A stretch of 64,000 bases of DNA from Bordetella pertussis 18323 (GTDB lineage Bacteria; Pseudomonadota; Gammaproteobacteria; Burkholderiales; Burkholderiaceae_B), in NCBI RefSeq assembly GCF_000306945.1, contig NC_018518.1:2728001-2792000 (forward strand). Direction: 5' to 3'. Below, piece after piece: positions 26,106 through 36,655 of this stretch; positions within the stretch are counted from its first letter, which is position 1; the number at the start of each line of letters is the position of its first letter. The translations under genes and the position numbers were made by a program. The notes below the pieces were generated by a model. It saw only the letters and a program-made list of their open reading frames with translations. It was not told the origin of the DNA and ran no database searches.

Positions 26106-27135
26106 TAGGTTGTATGCATGGTTCATCCGAACCGGATTTGAGAAACTGGAAATCGCCAACTCCCCAGTTCACTCAAGGAGCCCGGCCGGATGAACACCCA
26201 TAAGCATGCCCGATTGACCTTCCTACGTCGACTCGAAATGGTCCAGCAATTGATCGCCCATCAAGTTTGTGTGCCTGAAGCGGCCCGCGCCTATGGGGTC
26301 ACCGCGCCGACTGTGCGCAAATGGCTGGGCCGCTTCCTGGCTCAGGGCCAGGCGGGCTTGGCCGATGCGTCCTCGCGCCCGACGGTCTCGCCCCGAGCGA
26401 TTGCGCCGGCCAAGGCGCTGGCTATCGTGGAGCTGCGCCGCAAGCGGCTGACCCAAGCGCGCATCGCCCAGGCGCTGGGCGTGTCAGCCAGCACCGTCAG
26501 CCGCGTCCTGGCCCGCGCCGGTCTGTCGCACCTGGCCGACCTGGAGCCGGCCGAGCCGGTGGTGCGCTACGAGCATCAGGCCCCCGGCGATCTGCTGCAC
26601 ATCGACATCAAGAAGCTGGGACGTATCCAGCGCCCTGGCCACCGGGTCACGGGCAACCGACGCGATACCGTTGAGGGGGCCGGCTGGGACTTCGTCTTCG
26701 TGGCCATCGATGACCACGCCCGCGTGGCCTTCACCGACATCCACCCCGACGAGCGCTTCCCCAGCGCCGTCCAGTTCCTCAAGGACGCAGTGGCCTACTA
26801 CCAGCGCCTGGGCGTGACCATCCAGCGCTTGCTCACCGACAATGGCTCGGCCTTTCGCAGCCGCGCCTTCGCCGCGCTGTGCCATGAGCTGGGCATCAAG
26901 CACCGCTTTACCCGACCTTACCGCCCACAGACCAATGGCAAGGCCGAACGCTTCATCCAGTCGGCCTTGCGTGAGTGGGCTTACGCTCACACCTACCAGA
27001 ACTCCCAACACCGAGCCGATGCCATGAAATCCTGGCTACACCACTACAACTGGCATCGACCCCACCAAGGCATCGGGCGCGCTGTACCCATCTCCAGACT
27101 CAACCTGGACGAATACAACCTATTGACAGTTCACA
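26093..27135 (+). mobile_element. IS481, copy A, with mismatched flanks
   Basis: A 1,043 bp element with imperfect terminal inverted repeats (left TGTGAAGATTCAATAGG, right end inverted TGTGAACTGTCAATAGG). Left flank ACTAGA and right flank CCTAGC share only CTAG, whereas copies B and C have identical six-base flanks. This suggests that copy A is the product of recombination between two IS481 copies. Confidence 0.95.
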
Positions 27136-27140
27136 CCTAG
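26190..27140 (+). CDS. IS481 transposase (copy A)
   Basis: This 316-residue DDE transposase has an N-terminal helix-turn-helix (RLEMVQQLIAHQVCVPEAAR, then AYGVTAPTVRKWLGRF), a second HTH (RIAQALGVSASTVSRVL) and an rve catalytic core. The core carries aspartates in LLHIDIKKLG and LLTDNGSAF and glutamate in NGKAERFIQ. AAGGAG precedes the start. The last codon and TAG stop are completed by flanking target bases (ACC TAG), so the stop lies outside the element. It is intact and presumably active. Confidence 0.96.
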   Translation: MNTHKHARLTFLRRLEMVQQLIAHQVCVPEAARAYGVTAPTVRKWLGRFLAQGQAGLADASSRPTVSPRAIAPAKALAIVELRRKRLTQARIAQALGVSASTVSRVLARAGLSHLADLEPAEPVVRYEHQAPGDLLHIDIKKLGRIQRPGHRVTGNRRDTVEGAGWDFVFVAIDDHARVAFTDIHPDERFPSAVQFLKDAVAYYQRLGVTIQRLLTDNGSAFRSRAFAALCHELGIKHRFTRPYRPQTNGKAERFIQSALREWAYAHTYQNSQHRADAMKSWLHHYNWHRPHQGIGRAVPISRLNLDEYNLLTVHT

Positions 27141-27856
27141 CGGACTGGCAGGAAATTGAAGAACAGCAGGCCCTGTGCGTAGTTGATGCCGATGCGCCGG
27201 GAGTTTTCGCCGAGCAGGTTGGCAATCAAGTCCAGCCTGCCGATGATAGCGCCGAATTCGCGCTCGAAGCTGAGATTCGTGGCCGCGGCCGACATCTCGT
27301 TGGCCAGCAATAGCGGCTCGCCCTGGGCGGTGCGGCGCGAGGCCAGCAGCCAGGCGGCCGCCTCGACATTGCGCGCCGCGTTGTAGATGCGCTGGCCGTC
27401 GAGCACGTCCGAGAGGTAGATGCGGGTCTTGTCGTTGTGCGCCGCGATCAGGGTGTCGGCCAGGCCATAGACGAAGGCCGCCACGCGATCGCCGCCGTAG
27501 GCCGGATCGAGCGACACGGCCAGCACCTGGATGTCGCGCAGGCCCGCCAGGCCCGCCGGAGGACGGCGCTCTTCGATCAGGCGCTTGACCCGCGCCACCG
27601 CGGCAGCCTGGTCCGCCACCCCGCTCTTGCGCCATTCGCGCGGATTGCGCCGGTACAGCTTGTCCAGCAGCGTGTCGAGGCTGGCCAGGTTGTCGCGGAT
27701 CTCCAGCGTGACCGTGCGGTTGAAGTCGGTCTGCATGAACTGGTCGGCCGACATCGATTCGCCGCGCGGCCCACCGCTGCCGCCGGGCGCGATGCAGCCG
27801 GCCAGCAGCACGCTGGCGGCCCATCCTGACAGTGCGGCCAGCCGCCTGCTCGTCAT
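27137..27856 (-). CDS. Hypothetical lipoprotein
   Basis: This 239-residue product starts at the ATG at 27856 and has a lipoprotein signal peptide with lipobox LLAGC (SGWAASVLLAGCIAPGG). The mature part is mostly helical and hydrophilic (EIRDNLASLDTLLDKLYRR, GLADTLIAAHNDKTRIYL, NLLGENSRRIGINYAQGLL). I recognise no named family, but the pattern is that of a conserved betaproteobacterial outer-membrane lipoprotein. Its TAG stop is the CTAG of the IS481 copy A target, so the insertion left the protein full length. It is downstream of pnp on the same strand, behind a terminator. Confidence 0.8.
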   Translation of the reverse strand: MTSRRLAALSGWAASVLLAGCIAPGGSGGPRGESMSADQFMQTDFNRTVTLEIRDNLASLDTLLDKLYRRNPREWRKSGVADQAAAVARVKRLIEERRPPAGLAGLRDIQVLAVSLDPAYGGDRVAAFVYGLADTLIAAHNDKTRIYLSDVLDGQRIYNAARNVEAAAWLLASRRTAQGEPLLLANEMSAAATNLSFEREFGAIIGRLDLIANLLGENSRRIGINYAQGLLFFNFLPVR

Positions 27857-27926
27857 GCCATATCCGTCCGTGTCCCTTGTCCTGAGGCGGCCTGGCCGCG
27901 CGTGGCATGACTTTACCGTATGCGGA

Positions 27927-27962
27927 CGCAAAAACGGCGCCCGCGGGCGCCGTTCTTGCGTC
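27927..27962 (-). terminator. Rho-independent terminator after pnp
   Basis: Reading leftward, AACGGCGCCCGCGGGCGCCG is a perfect hairpin followed by TTTTTG. It starts 15 bases after the pnp stop and lies before the lipoprotein gene. Confidence 0.85.
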
Positions 27963-27976
27963 AGGAATCGCAAACC

Positions 27977-30136
27977 TTATTCGGCTTGCGGCTCCGACTG
28001 GGCGGCCGGCTCGGCCGTACCGGACTGCTGCTGCTCGATGCCGCCGATCGCCTTGATCGACAGGCGCAGGCGGCCCTTGTCGTCGGCCTCGATGACCTTG
28101 ACGCGGACCGGCTGGCCAACCTTCAGCACATCGTTGATGTTGGCGATGCGGTAGTTGGCGATCTCGGAGATGTGCAGCAGGCCGTCGCGGCCCGGCAGCA
28201 CTTGCACGATGGCGCCGAAATCCAGCAGGCGCAGCACCGAGCCGTCGTAGATCTGGCCCACTTCGACGTCAGCGGTCAGTTCGACGATGCGGCGCTGGGC
28301 TTCCTTGGCCTGGGTCTCGTCCACGCTGGCGATCACGATGGTGCCGTCGTCCGAGATATCGATCTGCGTGCCGGTTTCCTCGGTCAGCGCACGGATGGTG
28401 GCGCCGCCCTTGCCGATCACGTCGCGGATCTTCTCGGGGTTGATCTTGATGGTCAGCATGCGCGGCGCGAACGCCGACAGCTCGGTACGTGAGCCTTCCA
28501 GCGCGTCGCGCATCTTGCCGAGGATGTGCAGGCGGCCTTCGCGGGCCTGGGCCAGCGCGACCTGCATGATTTCCTTGGTGATGCCCTGGATCTTGATGTC
28601 CATCTGCAGCGCCGTGATACCGGTTTCGGTACCCGCCACCTTGAAGTCCATGTCGCCCAGGTGGTCTTCGTCGCCCAGGATGTCGGTCAGCACGGCGAAC
28701 TTGCCGCTGTCCAGGATCAGGCCCATGGCCACGCCGGCCACGTGATCGTTGGTGGGCACGCCGGCGTCCATCATGGCCAGCGAACCGCCGCACACCGAGG
28801 CCATCGACGAGGAGCCGTTGGATTCGGTGATCTCGGACACCAGGCGGATGGTGTACTGGAAGTCTTCCGGGGCCGGCAGCAGCGGCAGCAGCGCGCGCTT
28901 GGCCAGGCGGCCATGGCCGATTTCGCGGCGCTTGGGCACGCCGATGCGGCCGGTTTCGCCGGTGGCGAACGGCGGCATGTTGTAGTGCAGCATGAAGCGG
29001 TCGCGGTACTCGCCCATCAGGGCGTCGATGATCTGCTCATCCTGCTTGGTGCCCAGCGTGGCCACCACCAGCGCCTGCGTTTCGCCGCGGGTGAACAGCG
29101 CGCTGCCGTGCGCGCGCGGCAGCACGCCCAGGCGGATGCTGATCGGACGCACGGTGCGGGTGTCGCGGCCGTCGATGCGCGGCTCGCCGTTGAGGATCTG
29201 GCTGCGCACGATGCGCGCTTCCAGGTCGAACAGGATGTTGTCCACGCCGACGCTGTCGGGCGCGGGCTGGCCAGCCTGCGCGGCCTGTTCGGCCATGGCC
29301 GCCTGCACGGCGGCGTAGACTTCGCGCAGCTTGGTGGTGCGGGCCTGCTTTTCGCGGATCTGGTAGGCGGCGTTCAGCCCTTCCTGGGCGGCGGCGCTCA
29401 CGGCGGCGATCAGCGCTTCGTTCTTGGGGGCGGGTTGCCAGTCCCAGTCGGGCTTGCCGGCATCGCGCACCAGGTCATGGATGGCGTTGATGGCGGCCTG
29501 CATCTGCTCGTGGCCGAACACCACGCCGCCCAGCATGATTTCCTCGGACAGCTGCTTCGCCTCGGATTCGACCATCAGCACGGCGTTCTCGGTGCCGGCC
29601 ACCACCAGGTCCATCTTGGACGACTTCAGTTGCGTCGCGGTGGGGTTGAGCACGTACTGGCCGTCGACATAGCCGACGCGGGCGGCGCCGATGGGGCCGT
29701 TGAACGGGATGCCCGAGATGGCCAGCGCGGCCGAGGCGCCGATCATGGCGGGAATGTCGGGATCGATGTCCGGATTGACCGACAGCGTGTGGATGACCAC
29801 TTGCACGTCGTTATAGAAGCCTTCCGGGAACAGCGGACGCAGCGGACGGTCGATCAGGCGCGAGGTCAGCGTTTCCTTTTCGGAGGGCTTGCCTTCGCGC
29901 TTGAAGAAACCGCCCGGGATGCGGCCGGCGGCGTAGGTCTTCTCGATGTAGTCGACGGTCAGCGGAAAAAAGTCCTGGCCGGCCTTGGCTTTCTTGGCCG
30001 CCACGACCGTTGCCAGCACGACGGTGTCCTCCACGGACACTAGCACCGCGCCGGACGCCTGGCGAGCCATCTCGCCGGTTTCCAACACGACCGAATGCTG
30101 GCCGTACTGGAAGGTCTTGGTCACTTTATTGAACAT
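27977..30136 (-). CDS. pnp: Polyribonucleotide nucleotidyltransferase (PNPase)
   Basis: PNPase is the phosphorolytic 3'-5' exoribonuclease of the RNA degradosome. The 719 residues have two RNase PH domains (start [20 protein letters not shown], second core [22 protein letters not shown] and [21 protein letters not shown]), then KH ([20 protein letters not shown]) and S1 ([19 protein letters not shown]) domains. Full length. AAGGAA lies eight bases before the ATG. It follows rpsO as in most proteobacteria, with a hairpin between them. Confidence 0.98.
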   Translation of the reverse strand: MFNKVTKTFQYGQHSVVLETGEMARQASGAVLVSVEDTVVLATVVAAKKAKAGQDFFPLTVDYIEKTYAAGRIPGGFFKREGKPSEKETLTSRLIDRPLRPLFPEGFYNDVQVVIHTLSVNPDIDPDIPAMIGASAALAISGIPFNGPIGAARVGYVDGQYVLNPTATQLKSSKMDLVVAGTENAVLMVESEAKQLSEEIMLGGVVFGHEQMQAAINAIHDLVRDAGKPDWDWQPAPKNEALIAAVSAAAQEGLNAAYQIREKQARTTKLREVYAAVQAAMAEQAAQAGQPAPDSVGVDNILFDLEARIVRSQILNGEPRIDGRDTRTVRPISIRLGVLPRAHGSALFTRGETQALVVATLGTKQDEQIIDALMGEYRDRFMLHYNMPPFATGETGRIGVPKRREIGHGRLAKRALLPLLPAPEDFQYTIRLVSEITESNGSSSMASVCGGSLAMMDAGVPTNDHVAGVAMGLILDSGKFAVLTDILGDEDHLGDMDFKVAGTETGITALQMDIKIQGITKEIMQVALAQAREGRLHILGKMRDALEGSRTELSAFAPRMLTIKINPEKIRDVIGKGGATIRALTEETGTQIDISDDGTIVIASVDETQAKEAQRRIVELTADVEVGQIYDGSVLRLLDFGAIVQVLPGRDGLLHISEIANYRIANINDVLKVGQPVRVKVIEADDKGRLRLSIKAIGGIEQQQSGTAEPAAQSEPQAE

Positions 30137-30157
30137 GACGGTGATTCCTTACAAATG

Positions 30158-30200
30158 AAAAACCGTGGCCGTTGCGACATGCGTCGCCCCGACCACGGTT
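30158..30200 (-). terminator. rpsO-pnp intergenic terminator/processing hairpin
   Basis: AACCGTGG/CCACGGTT arms enclose an inner GCGAC/GTCGC stem, and in the leftward direction the hairpin ends in TTTTTC. It corresponds in position to the rpsO terminator of other bacteria, with pnp partly expressed by read-through. Confidence 0.8.
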
Positions 30201-30226
30201 GCGTCATGGGGAGCCAGCCCCGTCGA

Positions 30227-30496
30227 TCACTTGCGCAGACCGAGTTTTTCGATCAGTGCGCGGTACGAATCGGGATTGCGGCCCTTGAGATAGTCGAGCA
30301 GCTTGCGACGACGGCTGACCATGCGCAGCAGGCCGCGGCGCGAGTGGTGGTCCTTCATGTGTTCTTTGAAGTGACCGGTCAGTTCGTTGATGCGAGCGGT
30401 AAGCAGTGCCACCTGAACTTCAGGGGAGCCGGTATCGCCTTGAGCGCGTTGGAATTGCGCGACGATTTCGGATTTTTTGATGTCAGCTACAGACAT
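30227..30496 (-). CDS. rpsO: 30S ribosomal protein S15
   Basis: This 89-residue protein of the small subunit binds the central domain of 16S rRNA. Typical S15 features are [40 protein letters not shown] and the C-terminal [20 protein letters not shown]. Full length. Confidence 0.99.
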
Positions 30497-30789
30497 TTGA
30501 TGACCTCTACGGACATGCGTCAGGGCCGAGGCGCCCGGACGTGGGTTTCAAGAAAAACGAGCCCCGAGACAACCGGGCGCCCTGTTACGCTGTTGCCGCC
30601 GCGCCGGATCCATTCTTGATCATTCTCGGACTCGGCAGGCTGGCGTGTCTTGCGGCCGGAAAAGCAACTTCGACAACCTTGACCGCAAAAGCGACGATGA
30701 TTATAGCCGATTCGGTAGAATTGCCCAGTGAAGCCGCACGCGGGCGGATTCCGGCCGCGATGATCCGCCCCTTATTGAAGGAGACCGCC

Positions 30790-31317
30790 ATGCCCCCGAT
30801 TCGCCGCCCCATCGGCCGCGCCCTGCGCCTGGCCGGCGCGGGCATGCTGCTGGCCGCCCTGGCCGCCTGCGCCAACCTGAACCAGGTGCCGCCCGGCACG
30901 CCCCTGGCCGACGTGCAGGCGCAATTCGGCGCGCCCAATTTCGCCTGCGATCTGCCCAATGGCGGGCAGCGGGTGATCTGGACCCAGCAGCCATACGGCC
31001 AGTTCGCCTGGGGCGCCAACGTAGGCCCCGACGGGCGCGTCGACCGCGTCGTCGAGGTGCTGACCGACGAGCATTTCAAGGTGCTGGGCACCGGCACCTG
31101 GACGGCCGACCAGGTGCGCTGCGAATTCGGCCCGCCAGCCGAGATCAAGCAGGTCGGCCTGCCCAGCGTGCGCCAGGTGGTGTGGTCGTACCGCTACCGC
31201 GAATCGCGGGTCTGGAATTCGCTGATGTACGTGTACATGGGCCGCGAGGGAGACCGCGTCACGCGCTTTCATCCCGGGCCGGACCCGATGTACGACGAAG
31301 ACTGGCGCTGGCACTGA
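30790..31317 (+). CDS. Hypothetical lipoprotein, OmlA/BamE-like
   Basis: This 175-residue product starts at the ATG at 30790 with GGAG six bases upstream. It has a lipoprotein signal (RLAGAGMLLAALAACANL, lipobox LAAC). The mature region contains two repeats of a short motif, VPPGTPLADVQAQFGAPNFA and TWTADQVRCEFGPPAEIKQV, reminiscent of the SmpA/OmlA (BamE-like) fold. Function unknown, and BamE itself is usually shorter. An outer-membrane location is likely. It converges with pssA. Confidence 0.78.
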   Translation: MPPIRRPIGRALRLAGAGMLLAALAACANLNQVPPGTPLADVQAQFGAPNFACDLPNGGQRVIWTQQPYGQFAWGANVGPDGRVDRVVEVLTDEHFKVLGTGTWTADQVRCEFGPPAEIKQVGLPSVRQVVWSYRYRESRVWNSLMYVYMGREGDRVTRFHPGPDPMYDEDWRWH

Positions 31318-31335
31318 GCGGACAGCGCCCGGCCA

Positions 31336-32115
31336 TCACGGAGAATGATGGCCGCTGCGGCGCTCCTGCTGCAGCCTGCGGGCGCGGTTCCAGCGCCATG
31401 CCATCACCACCCAGCCCGACAGGCCATAAAGCACGAACAGGCCGAACAGCACCACCGGCGGATCGCTGGAGACGAACACGAACACGGCCACCACCAGCAG
31501 GATGCCCCAGAACGGCACGCTGCGGCCCAAGGCGAAGTTCTTGCCGCTGAAAAACGAGGCGTTGCTGACCATCGCCACGCCGGCGTACATCGTCAGGACA
31601 AAGGCCACCCAGGCCATGATGCTGTCGTGGATGGGCAGTTTGTTGTCGATGGCCAGCCAGACGAAGCCGGCCACCAGCGCCGCGGCAGCGGGGCTGGGCA
31701 GCCCCTGGAAGAAGCGCTTGTCGACCACCGCGATGTTGGTGTTGAAGCGCGCCAGGCGCAAGGCCGCGCCGGCGACGTACACGAAGGCGGCCAGCCAGCC
31801 CCAGCGGCCGAGGTCCTGCAGGATCCATTCGTAGATGACCAGCGCGGGCGCGACGCCGAAGGAGGTCATGTCGGACAGCGAATCGTATTGCTCGCCGAAG
31901 GCCGACTGGGTGTTGGTCAGGCGCGCCACCCGGCCGTCCATGCCGTCGAGCACCATGGCCACGAAGATGGCGATGGCCGCGGTCTCGAAGCGGTCGTTCA
32001 TGGCCTGCACGACGGCGTAGAACCCCGCGAACAGGGCCGCCGTGGTGAAGGCATTGGGCAGCAGGTAGATGCTGCGATGGCGATTTTCGGGATCGCGCAT
32101 GGAGAAATTGGGCAT
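31336..32115 (-). CDS. pssA: CDP-diacylglycerol-serine O-phosphatidyltransferase
   Basis: This inner-membrane enzyme makes phosphatidylserine, the precursor of phosphatidylethanolamine. The CDP-alcohol phosphotransferase signature DGxxARxxxxxxxFGxxxDSxxD is visible as DGMDGRVARLTNTQSAFGEQ followed by YDSLSDMTSFG. The 259 residues carry about six to eight membrane segments. The second ATG (MRDPENRHRSIYL) 15 bases inside is an alternative start. It lies downstream of ilvC on the same strand behind a terminator, so it probably has its own promoter. Confidence 0.94.
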   Translation of the reverse strand: MPNFSMRDPENRHRSIYLLPNAFTTAALFAGFYAVVQAMNDRFETAAIAIFVAMVLDGMDGRVARLTNTQSAFGEQYDSLSDMTSFGVAPALVIYEWILQDLGRWGWLAAFVYVAGAALRLARFNTNIAVVDKRFFQGLPSPAAAALVAGFVWLAIDNKLPIHDSIMAWVAFVLTMYAGVAMVSNASFFSGKNFALGRSVPFWGILLVVAVFVFVSSDPPVVLFGLFVLYGLSGWVVMAWRWNRARRLQQERRSGHHSP

Positions 32116-32204
32116 AGATGACAGAATCGCTTGCAGCGGAAGTGAAAGTTTAACCCATATGACCCCACTTGCGGGCGCGCATCACCGTGTCGTTTGCACC
32201 GCGG

Positions 32205-32234
32205 AAAAGAAAAAACGCGCCCCGTGGGGCGCGT
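32205..32234 (-). terminator. Rho-independent terminator after ilvC
   Basis: Leftward, ACGCGCCCC-AC-GGGGCGCGT is followed by a T run (TTTTTTCTTTTC). It ends the ilvB-ilvH-ilvC operon. Confidence 0.9.
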
Positions 32235-32282
32235 CTGGACCAGCCTGCCGGGGCCCTGCGGGACCCGGCGTGGCCGTGGCCT

Positions 32283-33371
<1,089 letters not shown>

Positions 33372-33863
33372 TCAGATTTTCAGTATCCGTTCGCCGCGCC
33401 CGATGCCGGACACGCCGGTGCGCACGGTTTCCAGGATGGCACTGCGGTCGAGGGCTTCGATGAAAGCCTGGATTTTCTCCTGAACGCCGGTCAGCTCGAT
33501 CGTGTAGGACTTGTCGGTGACGTCGATGATGCGCCCGCGGAAGATATCCGCCATGCGCTTCATTTCCTCGCGCTCCTTGCCCACTGCCCGCACCTTGATC
33601 AGCATGAGCTCGCGCTCGATGTGCGCGCCTTCGGTGAGGTCCACGACCTTGACCACGTCGACCAGGCGATTGAGGTGCTTGGTGATCTGTTCGATGACCT
33701 CGTCCGAACCGACGGTCACCACGGTCAGGCGCGACAGGGTCGCGTCCTCGGTGGGCGCCACGGTCAGCGTCTCGATGTTGTAGCCGCGCGCGGAGAACAG
33801 GCCGACCACGCGCGACAGCGCGCCGGGTTCGTTTTCCATCAGCACAGAAATCACGTGTTTCAT
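33372..33863 (-). CDS. ilvH: Acetolactate synthase regulatory (small) subunit
   Basis: This 163-residue subunit gives valine feedback control of acetolactate synthase. The N-terminal ACT domain is clear (HVISVLMENEPGALSRVVGLF, then SARGYNIETLTVAPTED), followed by the C-terminal AHAS small-subunit domain. It starts ten bases after the ilvB stop with GGAGG just before the ATG. Confidence 0.97.
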   Translation of the reverse strand: MKHVISVLMENEPGALSRVVGLFSARGYNIETLTVAPTEDATLSRLTVVTVGSDEVIEQITKHLNRLVDVVKVVDLTEGAHIERELMLIKVRAVGKEREEMKRMADIFRGRIIDVTDKSYTIELTGVQEKIQAFIEALDRSAILETVRTGVSGIGRGERILKI

Positions 33864-33873
33864 GGTGGCCTCC

Positions 33874-35589
33874 TTACAGATCCTCGGAACCGAGCAGCAT
33901 CTCGGTCAGCCCGCGGCCGGCCTTCACCATGGGCCACACGTTTTCGGTGCGGTCGGTGATGAAGTCCAGGAAGACCAGGCGATCCTTGTGCTTCTTGAAT
34001 GCTTCGCGCAGCGCCGGCTCGACGTCGGCGGGCCGCTCGATGCGCAGGCCGACGTGGCCATAGGCCTCGGCGACCTTGACGAAATCCGGCAGCGAATCCA
34101 TGTACGACTCGGAATAGCGCGAGCCGTAGTCGATCTGCTGCCACTGGCGCACCATGCCCAGGAAACGGTTGTTCAGGCAGATGATCTTGGGCGTCAGGTG
34201 GTACTGGTGGCAGGTGGACAATTCCTGGATGTTCATCTGGATCGACGCCTCGCCGGTGATCACGGCGATGTCGGCGCCCGGATTGGCCATCTGCACGCCC
34301 ATGGCATAGGGCAGCCCCACGCCCATGGTGCCCAGGCCGCCGGAGTTGATCCAGCGGCGCGGCTTGTTGAACTTGTAGTACTGCGCGGCCCACATCTGGT
34401 GCTGGCCGACGTCGGAGGTCACGAAGGCGTCGCCTCCGGTCACTTCCCACAGTTTCTCGACCACGAACTGAGGCTTGATGACCTCGTCGGAGCCGGCGTA
34501 CTTCAGGCACTCCTTGCCGCGCCAGGCCTCGATCTGCTGCCACCACTTCTCGATCGGCGCCGGCTTGGCGTCGGCGCGCGCCAGGTCGTACTGGGCGCTC
34601 AGATCGGCCAGTACGTCCTTGACGTTGCCGACGATGGGCACGTCGACGCGCACGCGCTTGGAGATCGACGAGGGATCGATGTCGATGTGGATGATCTTGC
34701 GCGCGTTCTGCGCGAAATGGCGCGGATTGCCGATGACGCGGTCATCGAAGCGCGCCCCGATGGCCAGCAGCACGTCGCAGTGCTGCATCGCCATGTTCGC
34801 CTCGTAGGTGCCGTGCATGCCGGGCATGCCCAGGAAGCGGTGGTCGGTGGCCGGCATCGCGCCCAGGCCCATCAGGGTGTTGGTGCACGGCGCGCCGGTC
34901 TGGTCCACCAGGTGGCGCAAGGCCTCGGCGGCATCGGACAGGATCACGCCGCCGCCCGTGTAGATCATGGGACGCTCGGCGTGCAGCAGCATCTGCACGG
35001 CCTTCTTGATCTGGCCCTGGTGCCCCTTGTTCACCGGCGCGTACGAGCGCATCGAGATCTCGCCCTTGGGCGGCGCGTACTTGCACTGCGCGACGGTGAT
35101 GTCCTTCGGGATATCGACCAGCACGGGGCCGGGACGGCCGGTGCGGGCGATGAAGAAGGCACGGCGCATGGTCTCGGCCAGGTCCTTGACGTCGCGCACC
35201 AGGAAGTTGTGCTTGACGCAGGGACGCGTGATGCCCACGGTGTCGCATTCCTGGAAGGCATCCTCGCCGATGGCCGCAGTCGGCACCTGGCCGCTGATGA
35301 TGACCATGGGGATGGAGTCCATGTAGGCGGTGGCGATGCCGGTGACGGCATTGGTGACGCCCGGACCGCTGGTCACCAGGCATACGCCCACTTTCTGCGA
35401 GGCGCGCGAGTACGCGTCGGCGGCGTGCACGGCAGCCTGCTCGTGACGCACCAGAATGTGCTGGAATTTGTCCTGCTTGAAAATCGCGTCGTAGATGTAA
35501 AGCACCGCGCCGCCAGGGTAGCCGAAAACGTGTTCCACGCCTTCTTCGGCCAGGCAGCGCACGACGATGTCGGCGCCATTGAGTTCCAT
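33874..35589 (-). CDS. ilvB: Acetolactate synthase catalytic (large) subunit
   Basis: This ThDP-dependent enzyme condenses pyruvate with pyruvate or 2-oxobutyrate at the head of branched-chain amino acid synthesis. The 571 residues have VFGYPGGAVLYIYDAIF with the catalytic glutamate region nearby (HEQAAVHAADAY), the FAD/central domain, and the C-terminal ThDP motif GEASIQMNIQEL to NNRFLGMVRQWQ. The ATG at 35589 (MELNGADIVV) has AAGGAA upstream. Longer in-frame sequence upstream shows no family similarity. I use ilvB: ilvI is an equally common name. Confidence 0.97.
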   Translation of the reverse strand: MELNGADIVVRCLAEEGVEHVFGYPGGAVLYIYDAIFKQDKFQHILVRHEQAAVHAADAYSRASQKVGVCLVTSGPGVTNAVTGIATAYMDSIPMVIISGQVPTAAIGEDAFQECDTVGITRPCVKHNFLVRDVKDLAETMRRAFFIARTGRPGPVLVDIPKDITVAQCKYAPPKGEISMRSYAPVNKGHQGQIKKAVQMLLHAERPMIYTGGGVILSDAAEALRHLVDQTGAPCTNTLMGLGAMPATDHRFLGMPGMHGTYEANMAMQHCDVLLAIGARFDDRVIGNPRHFAQNARKIIHIDIDPSSISKRVRVDVPIVGNVKDVLADLSAQYDLARADAKPAPIEKWWQQIEAWRGKECLKYAGSDEVIKPQFVVEKLWEVTGGDAFVTSDVGQHQMWAAQYYKFNKPRRWINSGGLGTMGVGLPYAMGVQMANPGADIAVITGEASIQMNIQELSTCHQYHLTPKIICLNNRFLGMVRQWQQIDYGSRYSESYMDSLPDFVKVAEAYGHVGLRIERPADVEPALREAFKKHKDRLVFLDFITDRTENVWPMVKAGRGLTEMLLGSEDL

Positions 35590-36059
35590 GTTGTCTTTCC
35601 TTTCAGTACCGGCCCTGCACGCCTGAGCGCTGCCCGCCCGGATACGACGGCAGCTGAACCCGAACCGGCGACAACAACATGATCCGGCGCTTTGCGGCTC
35701 ACGGAGCCACGCCACCCGGACACATTGTCGACCCGGCACACGCTCGTCAGAAACGCAGTGCAAACGCCCTGGGGGCGCTGGAGGTCGAAATGGAAGCCTT
35801 GGCAGCACACGCTTGTGGCGCGGCCAACGGCAGGTGTAACTGGCGCAATCCGCCCGGAAGGTGGCCCGGGGCAGCTGTAAGCCGGCGCACCGGCTTCGGA
35901 TAGTCACGCCGGCGCAAGACGGGCAATTTACCGCGTTGCGGCATCCGGAGCAAATCGGGTGTTGGGAAAGCCCCGCAACCCGTCGTTTTCCGATCCGGCC
36001 CCAAAAGTGGCGCACATCTCTCTATACTGGCGTTGTCGCGGACAAATCGCCCCATCTCC
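35590..36059. other. Intergenic region between ilvB and the FUSC pseudogene
   Basis: This 470-base gap lies between divergent genes and should hold both promoters. TATACT at 36023 could be the -10 of the rightward gene. A 25-codon leftward frame at 35603-35680 starting MLLSPVRVQL ends just before ilvB, but it has no convincing ribosome site or terminator-type hairpins, so I do not call it a leader peptide. Confidence 0.5.
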
Positions 36060-36655
36060 ATGGATTTGCGCATCGCCAGCATCCGGCGCTTTCTATACAG
36101 CCACTACTTCTTTGGCGGTATCCGACAGGCGATCGGCATGCTTCTGCCCGTCCTGGTGCTGGGCGGGCTGTTCGGCCAGTACAGCATCGGCCTGGTCGCC
36201 ACCTTCGGCGCCCAGTGCCTGGCCATCATCGACCAGCCGGGCGGGCCGCAGCGCCATCGCACCAACGAAATGCTGGGCGGCGCCCTGCTGGGCACCGCCA
36301 CGGTCACGCTGACCGGCGCGGCCTCCACCTACCCCATCCTGCTGTGGCTGGCGGTGATCGCCCAGTGCTTCACGTTCTCGATATTCTCGGTGTTCGGCAA
36401 GCGCGGCGGCCTGATCGGCTTTGCCGGCCTGCTGCTGATGACCCTGACCATGCATTCGCCGCTGGCCCCGCACGAGGTGCTGCTGCACTCGGCCGCCACG
36501 CTGGGCGGGGCGCTGTTCTACCTCGGCTGGAGCCTGGCCTTCAGCCGCCTGTTCTGGCTGCGCGAGGAGCGCCAGGCGATGTCGGTGGCGCTGTTCGCCA
36601 CCGCCGACTACATGGCCGCGCGGGCCAGCTTCTACGACGAGAACGCCGACCTAGA

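Noticed and set aside
35603..35680. Possible leader peptide (starts MLLSPVRVQL) for attenuation of ilvB
   Set aside because: It has few Leu/Val codons in a row, no ribosome site, and no pair of alternative hairpins with a terminator before ilvB.
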